From Diphasiastrum complanatum (Eukaryota; Streptophyta; Lycopodiopsida; Lycopodiales; Lycopodiaceae): 64,000 nt of DNA. Below are positions 33,298-44,399 of this stretch, piece after piece; the stretch's first letter is position 1; each line of letters starts with the position of its first letter. The stretch is from NCBI GenBank assembly GCA_029204225.1, contig CM055103.1, forward strand, positions 18,986,925 to 19,050,924, written 5' to 3'. Position numbers and translations under genes: made by a program. The notes under the pieces are model-generated. The model saw only the letters and a program-made list of their open reading frames with translations. It was not told the DNA's origin and did no database searches.

Positions 33298-34767
33298 TGA
33301 GTTCGTGTGGCAGAGTCTTCTATGTCACAAAGTGTCTAGCGAGTCGTCATGAGTTTGATGCACCTGATAAGCAGATAGGCGTACCTTCAGATGATATAGG
33401 TTCCCTTTCCTTTTGCCTTGAGCGATGAGAGTACTGGTACTGGCATCAATCACGTTGCATGCTTCATAAAAAAACATCACACGCATCCCTGCATCTACTA
33501 TTCTTGCTACAAAGAGCAAGTCTTGTTGTAGAGTAGACATGAACAGAACATCTTCAAGTCGTCTATCTCTACCATTTGTGTTGAGTCATAGTGAACCTAT
33601 ACCGTTCACTTGATGTCTAGATCCATCTCCAAGAACTATGAATCTTGAGGGATCTGCACTTTTGAAATCATACATAATTCGTCTTGATGTCGCGAAGTGT
33701 GAGGTGGCTCTTGAATCTAGGATCACCTCATGTGTGTCAGATGTTGATGCTGCACACATCTTCACAGATATAGGCGGTCGAACAATTTTTGTTCGTTCTT
33801 TCTTTACCCATTTTCGAGCACTCGGGCTCCTCGACATAGGATGAACTATTGTTGTTCTCTTGTCTGTTCTTTGCTAGCTTGTTTCTCGGGTTCTGGCAGC
33901 AATCCATGGCTGCGTGACCCTTCTTGTGGCAATGGATACACTCAATCTTGGGATTGAGCCAGCAGGTATCTACTGTATGCCCGTCTCTTCTGCATCTCAC
34001 ACAAGTCTTCTTGTCTGCACCTTGTTGTTTCGACCTCCCTTTGGTCTTCCAGTTGCCCTTGCTTGTTCCCTCTGCTACTGGTCACGATCCTGCCTCTGAT
34101 TGGACTCCCTCTTAGGCTTAAATTGCTCCTTTGATTTTTCTTTGTTGCCGTAGAGGGCCTGGTCAGAACCATCTTTGTGATCCAGATGTTCTCTGGCCTC
34201 GACTTCTTCTCGAATCTCGACAATGCCTTTTCGAGATTCATGGCAGGATCTTTTGTGAGCAGGTTTCTTGTCGTCTGAAATGATCTGGGTAAGGCTCTCA
34301 ATAGACGTGAGTTGCTTCTCAACTGACACAACGTTCTCTACTCCAGAGTTATGTAGTGACAAAAACAGATCCTTCATATTTCTTACGAAAGAAGTGAGGT
34401 CTTTTCCATCCCACTGTAAATTCGTCAGCTGATCTTCCAGCATCATGATTTGACTTCTTGATTTTGTCTGAAATCTGGTGAGTAATGCATCTCACATCTC
34501 CTCAGCTTTGGAGAGTGTAGCCAGGTCAAGTGTGAGACTATCTTCAATGGAAGATGATAACAAGGCTACTACCTTGTCATTTTTCTCCCTCCATTTACGT
34601 AGCTCCTTGTCTGTTGTCGTAGGCATTTCTTCTGTGCCATCCACCTAGAGGAAGAGTCCTTCGCCCTTGAGTATCAAAGATGTCTTAACTTTCCAGGCCA
34701 TAAATTTAGATCCTGAGGAATCAAGTATTGTGCAGATCTTGCTCTGCGTACTATTGATTGAAGCCAT
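33298..34767 (-). pseudogene. Copia G gag, zinc knuckles and protease
   Basis: Gag starts at ATG 34767 (MASINSTQSKIC..., FMAWKVKTSLILKGEGLFL) with stops at the TAG after LFL and a Trp-to-TGA change in EEM*DALLTRF. It continues at 34075-34446 (SRSQIMMLEDQLTNLQWDGKDL). Zinc knuckles MRCRRDGHTVDTC and CIHCHKKGHAAMDC lie near 33900-34000. The protease (33586-33837) reads VILDSRATSHFATS, where the usual G of the D-S-G motif is R. GAG-pre-integrase follows at 33325-33540. Confidence 0.85.
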
Positions 34768-35180
34768 TGGTTCATGGAGTTTTTTCTCTTGTTGATGGTT
34801 GTTTGTTTGAATGCTTGGCCTCCTAGATCTGCTAGCTTCTTGGCTATGTCAGAATTTGACAGGATGACCAGCTCTGATACCGCCGATGGGGAAGGAGAAG
34901 ATAATTCGCGACACAGTCACGAAGAAACCGTGATTCCCTCTTGCGTCACGAATGGAGTTCAGATGCGATCGCTGGACATTGCCAACTGAATCACTCTTAC
35001 AGTCCTCCAGAGTGTAGTCAGGCACTGCTGATCTATGTTCATAAATTTAATGCAACATTCAACATAGTTTCAACCAAGGTGTGGAATTCAAATGAATGAG
35101 AAAGAACTCAGACATACGATTAACAGCAGAAGCATTTGCATTCGAGATCAGACACAACACAAATTGACATGTGCGCAAAG
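34768..35180 (-). mobile_element. Copia G leader, primer-binding site and LTR fragment
   Basis: On the minus strand 34869-34882 reads GGTATCAGAGCTGG, a primer-binding site. Sequence from about 34883 rightward should be the 5' LTR, but its terminus is not a clear TG and its far end, before the gypsy H fragment at about 35190, cannot be fixed. Confidence 0.55.
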
Positions 35181-35189
35181 ACTACGATA

Positions 35190-35394
35190 TCATCTATTGA
35201 TTTTCTTCTTTGATTCTGATCTTTGATAGGTCTATGGAGATCCTGTGTCTTGACACTATATGGCCAAGAATCAAGCAATGTGTAGCCCAAAATTGACATT
35301 TTTCTAGATTCAAGGAGATCTTAGAATTGTGACATTTTTGTAGCACCTTTTTCAAAATGGATAAGTGTTCTGAGTCTGGTCCATGCACCCACAA
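35190..35394 (-). pseudogene. Gypsy H reverse transcriptase fragment
   Basis: The minus frame has HLSILKKVLQKCHNSKISLNLEKCQF and then LGHIVSRHRISIDLSKI, the palm-to-thumb section of Ty3/gypsy RT. It is cut off at about 35190 by copia G. Confidence 0.8.
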
Positions 35395-36483
35395 ATCGTT
35401 TAAGAAAATTTTTAAATTTTTTTACAAATACTCTTTAGCTCTGTTGCAGAGCTCGTCAAGATTTCTCTTTCAGCATATTGATCTTAGCCCGATTGGTCAT
35501 CTCTTGATTTTTTGTCATCTGAGTAGAGGATGACGCTGTATCTAAGTCCATCTTGATTGACTTCAAGGAATCCAACATCTTCTTTTTGCTCTTTTTTGTC
35601 ATATTGGTGGATTCGTCCTTGTCTTTCACCGAAACTGGCGTGACATTTACCTCATGGTTGCGAATATCAACATCCACTGTAGCTATAGCCTCTCCAGGTA
35701 GATCACTCCATCAAATCACCTAGTTGTAGCATTGCTTCAACTGATTCCTCTTGTTCGCAGGTGCCCTTGGTGGATCGATCCTTGAGACTTTCGCCATAGC
35801 AAACTTTTGCAGCGGTTGAGTTGGTACTTTCTTGATTCCGTAATGATCTGGGTCCATGTGGTGTAGGACCTGCTCATCAGTCAGCTCAATCTCCTTATTA
35901 TAAGTTAGAGCATGTTGCCAAGGGACTAAATCATCGTCCACTGGGTTCTCGATAGGTTCTGTTGACAACCATGGTACGTTTATCATATTCACCCCAAATG
36001 TGATTGGTGTGCCCATAGTGTAACACTTGGGTGAAGATGTACTGGGTTTAGGATCTGATTTATATTGACATGCCAGGCAGTCAATAGTTGCTAATGCATC
36101 TGTCCATCTCACGACATTCGTCTCTGAATCATAGTGACCACCCTTGGCTGGCCTTGGGCGATTAATCGCGTGATCTGTCGTGGATGATCCGTCATTAGAT
36201 TTGGGTGCAACAGGTTTCACCACCCATGTGGTTGGATCAACCTTCACAGCCTACTCTCTGTTTTCAAAGGTGAGTTTCCCCATACTCCAGTTGTGTACTA
36301 CTTGCGCAGTCCTCAACCATGGACTTCCCAGTAGAACACGATATGCATTGGAGATTCAGGTATACCCATGACTACAAAAGTGATCACAAACTGCATGCCT
36401 GCAATTTTTACAAGGATATTGGCAGCTACACTCTTTGGTTTTACACAAGATTGATCTGCTAGCTTGATGGCAAATCGTGCTGG
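35395..36483 (-). pseudogene. Gypsy H region between protease and RT
   Basis: A 175-codon minus frame (35720-36247) with conserved-looking residues (DPTTWVVKPVAPKSNDG, WSTEP-like and DPDHYGIKKVP) and a lysine-rich frame (35456-35677). Plausibly the spacer typical of Tat/Athila-type polyproteins; I do not recognise a domain. Confidence 0.45.
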
Positions 36484-36855
36484 CTACAACCCTTGTAGAC
36501 CCCACTTTTCATACAAAGTAGTGGAGATTAGATTGACACCTGATCCTCCATCTACTACTGTGTTTGATTGGCAGGCTGATGTTGTGTTCCTCACTTTCCC
36601 ACGCTGTCCCGATGTGGAGGACGTTGTTTCTTCATAGCCCGTACAATATATGGGCTCAGACGCTACTGGTTCCGTTTTGGCCCATTCATCCAAAAGGCTT
36701 TTAGCTTGTGGTGCAATCCGCAGTAATTCCCCCAGAGGTAAACTAACACGACTTGCCAATAAGATTGTGAGCCTTTCAATGCACGGTTCCTCGGGCTCCA
36801 CCATGTGAAAAGGTGGTTCATGACGATGCAACCAATCGTTCTGATCAGTGCGCAA
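36484..36855 (-). pseudogene. Gypsy H aspartic protease
   Basis: A minus frame of 123 codons ends with TVVDGGSGVNLISTTLYEKWG. DGGSGVN is the active-site form found in Tat/Athila-type plant gypsy proteases. The preceding part has LPLGELLRIAPQAKSLLDEWAKTE. The frame shifts at both ends. Confidence 0.8.
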
Positions 36856-37882
36856 TGGTGAGCCTGCTTGCGATTCTCGTTCGCCGTCAACTGGAGGTTC
36901 TGTAGGATTGTCCTTTTCTTGCTCTTTTTCCTCCTCTTGGGCTCTCTATACCTAGTGTCATACTTTCTGGTACTGTCCTCTTTCTTCCCTCACATTCGGA
37001 TATGGCGCTGAAGTTGAGGGCTGGTGACCGATGGTGCTGGTGAGGGAGCCACTTCCTTCCTCTTATGTGCTCGCGTAACAGCTGACACATGAGCATGGAG
37101 TTGTTGCCCTTCCGGTGGCATCCCTGCTGGAACTACTACCTACTGTATCGCAATGAAGTTCAGTGGTGCATTGGTTCCAGGTCTCAATGGACAATTCTTG
37201 AAGCAGTGTCCATAACCACATTCTCGGCAGAAGGATGTATATTGTCCTTTGTAAGGACATTCTGCAATTCTGTGTCCTTCGCCACATCCGTAGCAGTCGT
37301 AGTCCTCCCGCCTTGACGCTGAGTTTGAGCTACATAGGCTACAAAATATTCATTTATGGTAGGATCCATAAATGGTTCGTCCGGTCCATACCATTGCTGC
37401 TGCTCAGGTTGAGGTGGTACTTGCATCTCTGGTTCCGCTGCTGTCAGGTTTACATGGGCCACTATTGATTGACTGGCCCTGGTGGTGCAGGTAAGGCCAT
37501 ACGTTGTTGCTGATTCGATGCGCCGTACCTCGGTGCCGCATTTGGTGCCCCTTGATGATATGGATAAGAAGTTTGATAAGGACTTCTCTTATGTTGAACG
37601 ATCCGAGGGTTAAACGGGCAAAATGCCGTATCGTGCGATGTTGCATTGCACAGATGGCAAAATCTATGTGTTAGTCTCAGATTTTGCTTTAGGACTGGAC
37701 ACTCGTTTGCTGTATGGTTTTGCGTGCACACTGAACATCATACATTCTCTCGTCATGGATATTGTAGGTGGTTTGGTTCTGGTTGATTTGGCGTTGCTGC
37801 TACAGTAAGAAATATTGGCATGGATAAGACCTCTAAGGAATAATAAATTTTTTTTTCTTCTAAAAATATCATCATAGAACAT
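36856..37882 (-). pseudogene. Gypsy H gag C-terminus with three zinc knuckles
   Basis: Minus-strand translation gives CHLCNATSHDTAFC (37660s), then CYGCGEGHRIAEC and CRECGYGHCFKNC (about 37170-37310). The first has standard C-X2-C-X4-H-X4-C spacing; the other two have X3 before the His, one residue short. Proline- and glutamine-rich linkers lie between. Frameshifts separate the pieces. The gag N-terminus is missing at about 37880. Confidence 0.75.
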
Positions 37883-38006
37883 TTGCTAATTCATTGAGTC
37901 ATTATCATTGAGTGCCTCAATTGGTTAGTAGCTTGACATCCAAAGTTTCTAGCTATTTCAGAATAGGTAGATGTGTAGAGTGTTTTGCATTTATCATTTT
38001 TTAACA
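37883..38006. other. AT-rich sequence before copia I, possibly its LTR end
   Basis: Lies just upstream of the degenerate primer-binding site. No partner LTR was recognised. Confidence 0.3.
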
Positions 38007-39560
38007 CGATATCAAAACTATGTTATAGAATTCAGATCTTCATTGTCACAAAAGTTATTTGTTTGATTTGTTTCAAAACAACATTGTGCAATTTTGTTCA
38101 AATTATACATATCCTCACGGTTTTAGATTAGAGATTCATTGGTTTTAATTTCTATCAAGACAATACCATTCTGCAACTTACTCACTATCAGTCGATTTTA
38201 CAATGGAGTCGACATCATTGATAAGCTGGATGATAATAATTGTCACTTGTGGAAGTTCAAGATGAAACTTATTTTACTAGCCAAAGAGTTATGGGATGTT
38301 GTTGAAGGCGTAGAGCTTAAAACTTTTATTGAGAAAGCTACAATCACAAGATGGAGGCAAAAAGATGGAAAGGCTTTTGCACCCATAACTCTCAATATGA
38401 AAGATTCTCAAGTCAGCCATATCAGATTAGTTACAACCTCCAAGGAATCATGAGATATTTTAAGCACACTCTATGACATTAGAGATGTGACTTTCAAGCT
38501 TCATTTAAGAGAGAAAATTTTCTCATTCAAAATGATTGATGGAGATTCTATCTTGAATCATCTTAATAGTTTCAATAAGTTAACTTAAATAGATGTCTAC
38601 AATAGGTGCAATCATAGGTCTATGGTTTAGATGTAATTATGACTCTTTTATCAAGCCTTCCTGAAGCTTACAAAAATTGGGTATTGATCATTTCTAACCA
38701 GCAAGGTCTAGCTCCATCTAGAATAATTTCTATGTTATTACAAGAAAAAATCAGAAGAATAGGCTTATAATCTACTTTAACTTCAGATTCGCATGCTCTT
38801 TACACAAAGAAAAATAAGAAAATCTTGAAAAAGCAAACAAACACATTTGTCGATTTCCAATAGAATAAAGAGCAATCGAAGTCTACTTAGGATCCAACTT
38901 CTTCAACTTTAAAGAAAAGACTATTTTGTAGGTACTACAAGAAAAAAAAGCATTTATTGTAGGATTGTTGAATTCTCAAGTTGAATAATAAGAAGCGAAA
39001 CTAGTAGCAACATTTGCTCAGCCACGGGCAGCTGTAGTAGAAGCAAAATTTTCTAAGCCCACTGACAAAGAAGAAAATGAAGAAACTTTTATGATAGAGA
39101 TTGAAGACAATAAGATGATGAATCTTGGTACTTGGACTCATGAACTACCCAACACATGACAAACAATCGTGATTAGTTTCAAAAGTACAACTTTTCTAAC
39201 ACTCGGCATGTTCATTTGGGTCACAAAGTTGAATTGATTATAGATGGTTGTTCTATTTTTGATAAAAGTAGGTGATTATTTGCACTTGGGGAAGGCAAGG
39301 TTATCTTTATAAGTTGAGTCACCATTCATCAATTGCTCAACCTTTCTCAACTACTACATGTAATGGCATTATAGGCTGGGTCATTTGAATTTCAATAGCA
39401 TTCAACATACATGAATTAAGAAGATGGTTCAAGATCTAGATTATGATAGTAAAATGGAAGCCACAACTTATCAGACTTGTATTATTGGCAAATATGCTAG
39501 GACTCTTTTAAATTTGATCTTATTCACAAGTCTAAAAGGCATTTTAAAAAAAGTGAGCCA
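38007..39560 (+). pseudogene. Copia element I, gag to GAG-pre-integrase, heavily decayed
   Basis: A degenerate primer-binding site (CGATATCAAAACTATG, 38007 onward) precedes a gag start at 38139-38453 (NCHLWKFKMKLILLAKELWDVVEG). With many stops it continues through gag (LREKIFSFKMIDGDSILNHL), a protease-like zone near 39120-39200 and a GAG-pre-integrase trace near 39368-39500 (HYRLGHLNFNSIQH, CIIGKYARTL). It ends near 39560. One of the oldest elements in the window. Confidence 0.75.
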
Positions 39561-40339
39561 CATTTTCATCTGCTAATTTGCATTTTGAACAACATGCGAA
39601 ACATATCCTCTATAATGAGCACGAACAAGAAGAGAAAGGTGTAGAATTCTCAGCGAAAAGACTCTTAGTTTACCAGTTTTAATTTTATGAGTGCGTCTAA
39701 ACTTGGCTTTCCATAAATGGGGAGAATCAGAGAGATTCCATTTGGAGTTGAACGAAGAAAAAGTGAAGTTTGGTTCCTTGGTAGCAACAAAAACAGATTA
39801 GGAGATTTTACCAGATTTATGAAGATTGGGTGAAGATTTCAAGTAAGTTTTTTGACGAATCAATAAAGTTGATATTGGCAACATTGTATTCCTCTCTTTT
39901 TGCAATAACGCAACATATCTCTTGTGAATTAGCGTGTACATTAATAATTGGACATAATGATTATACTTCATGAGGCGACAAATTGTGAGTTTAACTTGTT
40001 TTAGGTGGGGCCATGCTCCAATCAATTGGGAATAGCTTCTTCCTCAATTGTATAGAGGGTGGAGACAAGGCTCACTCTTGTCTAACTATCCATGAAATAT
40101 TCCATCATACTTCATGATCATGAATGAATGATTATGATCTTTGAAAAGTTATTCCTCACCATCTTTTAGGCTTAGGAGAAATGTCTTTTGTGACCTTACA
40201 ACAGGTTCAACGTTGGTAAAATTACGGCTCAGCCTAATGGCCTGCCATAAATTTATGGTTGGTTTACAAGGTGCAAAGGTCACTAAAAAGACCATTCCCC
40301 AATACGTAATTGATGTTTGGCCGATTTTAAGGCCATTTT
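39561..40339. other. Unassigned sequence
   Basis: A 75-codon minus frame (39798-40025) and flanking minus translations look protein-like (AWPHLKQVKLTICRLMKYNHY), but I cannot assign a family; a decayed non-LTR element is one possibility. The rest shows nothing. Confidence 0.25.
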
Positions 40340-40372
40340 GGGCCCTATATTATTTTGCATAATATAGGGCCC
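40340..40372. repeat. Perfect 14-bp hairpin
   Basis: GGGCCCTATATTAT, a 5-base loop, then ATAATATAGGGCCC: fully complementary arms. It lies 50 bp before a long AG microsatellite. Confidence 0.9.
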
Positions 40373-40416
40373 CAAAGTCATATTTTTCTGTTTTTTATTG
40401 AAACTGGGTGGGCGCG

Positions 40417-40885
<469 letters not shown>

Positions 40886-41943
40886 ATGCTTTGTTGACAA
40901 GTAATTCGCCTATGGCCCTACAAAAAAAAAAATGGCCTGTCATGTGCCAAATCTAAGCTAATAGCAATTACAATGGAAGTAAAGCTAAGAGCAAGAAAAG
41001 TACAAAGCATTCAAGATAGCATATTCATAGAAAGCTAGAAACACAAGGATCTCAATAGAATGAAAGAAAAAGTACATAGCAATGGAAATGAGCATGGATT
41101 CATGTAGATAAGGCACACGAGACCTAGCAAAGGAAATCCCCATAGCTCATATTCCCAAGGAGGAAACAAGAAGCTCTCACTTGCAAATGAGCCAAAAGAT
41201 TCACAAATTGATGTCTCTTGTCTAGTCATAGACAATGCTCTTACTTAACTTAACTATCTTGAGGGATAGTTAGTCCGTGTTAAGTATTATTTAAACTACA
41301 TTGGGCCCTTACTGGCCTATTATCCTTATTAATTACTTTGAAGGGCTTAAAGAGGGAACCGCCTTGTTCTTAAGGCTAATAGCTCCTTTTGGGCCTACAA
41401 AGCTTACATTGGATATTATCTTGCATGTATAAGCATGGATGTACTAACAGTACGTGACATGGCCAATCGTAATCGTTTGGATGACATCAAGGACTCATGT
41501 GATAGGGTGTAAAACTCATCTCTATTTGCTTGACATCATGAATTAATGCTAATGCTCGTAAAATTTGTGAAGCCAATTAGATAACAACCCTTGAAAGCCA
41601 TAATGACCTATGAAAGGATCGGGCGGAGGACATTTTGCTCAGTAATGAATCACAAAATGGCCACTCTTATTTGTCTTGATGACATTAAGACTCATGTGAT
41701 AGGGTCTCATAGACATGTCTATTTGTTTGACGTCTTCCATAATACATTAAAGCCTTCAAGGGTTGTAGGTTTTTTTATCAAATCGGCTTCACAATTTTTA
41801 TGAGAGCATCATTTACTCATGATGTCAAGCAAATAGATATGTGTTTGACACCCTATCACATGAGTCCTTGATGTCATCAAGATGATTGTGATTGGCCAAT
41901 TTTTTTGGTAGGGCCATAAGCGAATTAGTTGTAGTAAAGCATC
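40886..41943. mobile_element. Fold-back DNA element with ~190-bp inverted arms, split by a solo LTR
   Basis: The left arm (40886-40937 plus 41465-41599) is the reverse complement, with substitutions, of the right arm (41751-41943). Shared blocks include GGACTCATGTGATAGGGTGT, TTTGCTTGACATCATGA and CAACCCTTGAA. The central loop (41600-41750) carries a further related direct copy (ACTCATGTGATAGGGTCTCA). No transposase. The left arm is interrupted by the solo LTR at 40938-41459. Confidence 0.8.
40938..41459 (-). mobile_element. Solo LTR of gypsy family C
   Basis: 522 bp, inverted relative to the LTR at 23389-23927, with TGTCATGTGCC and ...TACGTGACA ends. Exact 5-bp target duplication TGGCC lies at 40933-40937 and 41460-41464. 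Removing it restores the fold-back arm. Confidence 0.93.
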
Positions 41944-41953
41944 TATAGGGCTC

Positions 41954-42096
41954 GTAATGGATAGTTGAGCTTTTTTCAAATGACCACTATAAAACAAAAT
42001 TTGCATTTGAAAAAGATTCTCAACTTTCAAATACCAAAATGGCAAGTTGCTTTGTAAGCAATCTAAAAAATATAAAAAGCCTCAACTATCCACTAC
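41954..42096. repeat. MITE-like 143-bp inverted repeat
   Basis: Arms GTAATGGATAGTTGAGCTTTTT (left, 41954) and the complement of GTAGTGGATAGTTGAGGCTTTT (right, to 42096) match at about 20 of 22 positions; the interior is also partly self-complementary. It abuts the fold-back element. No clean target duplication is seen. Confidence 0.6.
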
Positions 42097-42478
42097 ATAG
42101 GAGGGAATGAATTCCTTAGTGACTGAAGAATTGACCGTTATTGGCAGGTGCGGCCGTTTATGTATGAAAATGAGGCCACGTAATAAGCCGGAATGAGCAC
42201 CCCCCGCATACCGTATACAGAGAGTATACTAAACCGTATAAATCTTCTTTATACAATACAAAGAAAATACTGAGCATTAAATTAAAATTTTAGCATTATA
42301 CAAACAGTAAAAAAACAACAAAAAGTAAATTACACAATACAAATGCAAGATATTCCATTCCACATGTAAACTGTATCTCCAAAAACTGATTATTGATTTT
42401 TGTTCCAGTACACTAAGAAAATGAAAAACGTCAAAATCACTACTGCCTGCCTGTCAGAAACATTACTAATCCGCCTTA

Positions 42479-42575
42479 ACATTACTAATCTGCCTGTAAC
42501 AATCTACTTTTAGCATTCGTGAAGCCATTACTAATCCGCCTGTAACAATCTACTTCCAACATTCGTGAAGCCATT
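42479..42575. repeat. 47-bp tandem duplication at the end of the recombinase gene
   Basis: Two copies starting ATTACTAATC (42481 and 42528) and containing GCCTGTAACAATCTACTT and ATTCGTGAAGCCAT; the inner copy includes the stop codon and last residues of the gene. Confidence 0.8.
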
Positions 42576-44150
42576 GTAGTTCTTGTGACTAGAAATCAAA
42601 CCATCAATTTCATCCAAAACATCTTGGCAACGCCACCAATCATCATCTATAGAAAACCAAGAATCTACAAACACAAAAGCAGATGACCCTGTCGAACATC
42701 CAGAAACAACAACATTATTACAAAGATACATCTCGCCAACACCAACTTTATCAGAATCGTAGAAGAAGAAACATCCAGGGTCTTTAGAGGTTCTGCAGCA
42801 ACATAACCATGGACGACTTCATAGCATTTCTTCTCATACTCCAATGCCGCTTGCCATGACACATCTCCACCTGTTCCAGCCACAGCAGATGCAACATTTT
42901 GCAAAGCTTGCATCTCAATGCCCTCTACATCAGTGTTGTAATGCATATAACTGTCTCTTGACAAATGCCCGGTCAACTTCATACCAATTTCAGGTGGCAC
43001 GCCCATGGAATTAAGCCTTTTAACGACTGTTACCCGCGCACTCTTGTTAGAAATCAACCCTAAATCACATCCATAAATATCTTTTACCATAATTTTCATC
43101 CACCTTGCAATACTCTTCAAGTCCACCCTTGCCTTAGAAAACCACTACAAGAAAACATAAACCGAATTAAGATACTAGACAAAATAAAATAACAATGAAA
43201 ACAAGGAAACAACACATCCAATTACAACAAATTGCGCTTACCACAGCAGGATTCTGCCGAACTCCATCAATAGCACGAAGAAAAAAAGGGTGCAAATGAC
43301 CATCAGCTTCAACCCACTTCGACAAATGTGCAAAATAGACATCAAATGTAGAAACTACATCGGCAAGATAACAAGTAACAGGTTGCCTCATCCTTTCAGG
43401 TTTACAATGGACCAAATCAACTTTATGATTCTTAGAAGACCTCTCATCAAATCTGATAAACCTCCCCATATGATCAGAGGACATTTCAAAATCTGAAATA
43501 CATAGAGCTCCGAATGCCCTCTAACACAAAAATTATGACAAATATAAAATGCAAGTCTCATTACCAAACCATGAGCATTGTCACATTGAATAAAACTTTG
43601 AGATAGAATGCATTGAACTTGTAAACAAGTTAGAGATTGTGTCAGCTTTCGTTTCCTGCCCACACCAGCAGCAGAAGAACGTTGTACGACAGTCAAGCAA
43701 GATACACGAACTTTTTTGAATCGAGAATCAGACATGATGTTGAATTCCTCAACAGATACGCTAGTAGACAAACTATTTAGCTCCAACCTTGCACGAATAA
43801 TCCTACCAATGCTACGAAGGATACCAACCAGCGTTTCACCAGGATAAAGAAAACCATCTTTCCTCTGAACTTGTAAGAAAAACGAAACTAAAAGATCAAT
43901 CAGACTTTTTAAATCAGATTCAAACAAATCTTTAATAGAAACACTTGTATCTAAGCCCATAACCACAAGCCATTCATTGACTCTGTTTCTAGCCCATCTA
44001 TCTGCAGAGATAGACCTTCTATTACCTCCACTCTCAACAATAGCAAGCTCAGATTGTTGAAGAGCATGGAAACCTTGCTTCAAAACATCAACATGCTCAC
44101 AAGAAAGGGATAAATCAGCCTCAGATGCATCTTTGACAAATATATAGAAG
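42531..44150 (-). pseudogene. Crypton/DUF3504-type tyrosine recombinase
   Basis: Minus-strand gene. The first part (44083-43510) has the N-terminal core-binding domain: RWARNRVNEWL, DLKSLIDLLVSFFLQVQRKDG, LYPGETLVGILRSIGRII, FNIMSDSRFKKV. Then FCVRGHSEL (first catalytic Arg, codon 43520-43522), SDFEMSSDHMGRFIRFDERSSK (catalytic Lys region), an intron at 43145-43241, and SARVTVVKRLNSMGV (second Arg, 43034-43036), LTGHLSRDSYMHY (His 42965-42967, nucleophile Tyr 42938-42940). The usual HxxR His is Lys here (NKSAR). One-base shifts near 43505 and 42773 break the frame; stop at 42531-42533. The 5' end is unresolved: an upstream TGA lies near 44155 and no clear ATG is seen. Family assignment is strong; activity is doubtful. 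Confidence 0.8.
43145..43241 (-). other. 97-bp GT-AG intron in the recombinase gene
   Basis: On the minus strand the donor is GTG|GTAAGC (43241) and the acceptor TTTTCTTGTAG|TGG (43145). Splicing joins NPAV to WFSKARVD in frame and removes an in-frame TAG. Length and signals are typical of plant introns. Confidence 0.8.
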
Positions 44151-44190
44151 GATCAAAGGAGGCTTAATATAGAAGGATCAAAGGAGGCTT
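44137..44190. repeat. 23-25-bp direct repeat upstream of the recombinase
   Basis: ATAGAAGGATCAAAGGAGGC followed by TTAA occurs twice in tandem. It may mark the truncated 5' end of the recombinase gene. Confidence 0.7.
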
Positions 44191-44399
44191 AAAACAACTG
44201 CAACTAAAAAATTTGATAAACCTTAAAAATAAAAATAAAAAGCTTAAAAGTAAAAGGTTGTTTTAAGATAACTCAAAAAAAGGTTTCAGAGCATGGCATT
44301 TACTCAAGAATGCTTCTCGCATGCACAAAGCTCGAGAAATAATAAATGCATTTGTCAGTTTTAGGGTTTTAGGGTCCTATTTTTGATGGAGTATGTAAT

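Noticed and set aside
39798-40025. Possible LINE-type protein fragment on the minus strand
   Set aside because: It looks protein-like, but no RT, endonuclease or RNase H motif can be named.
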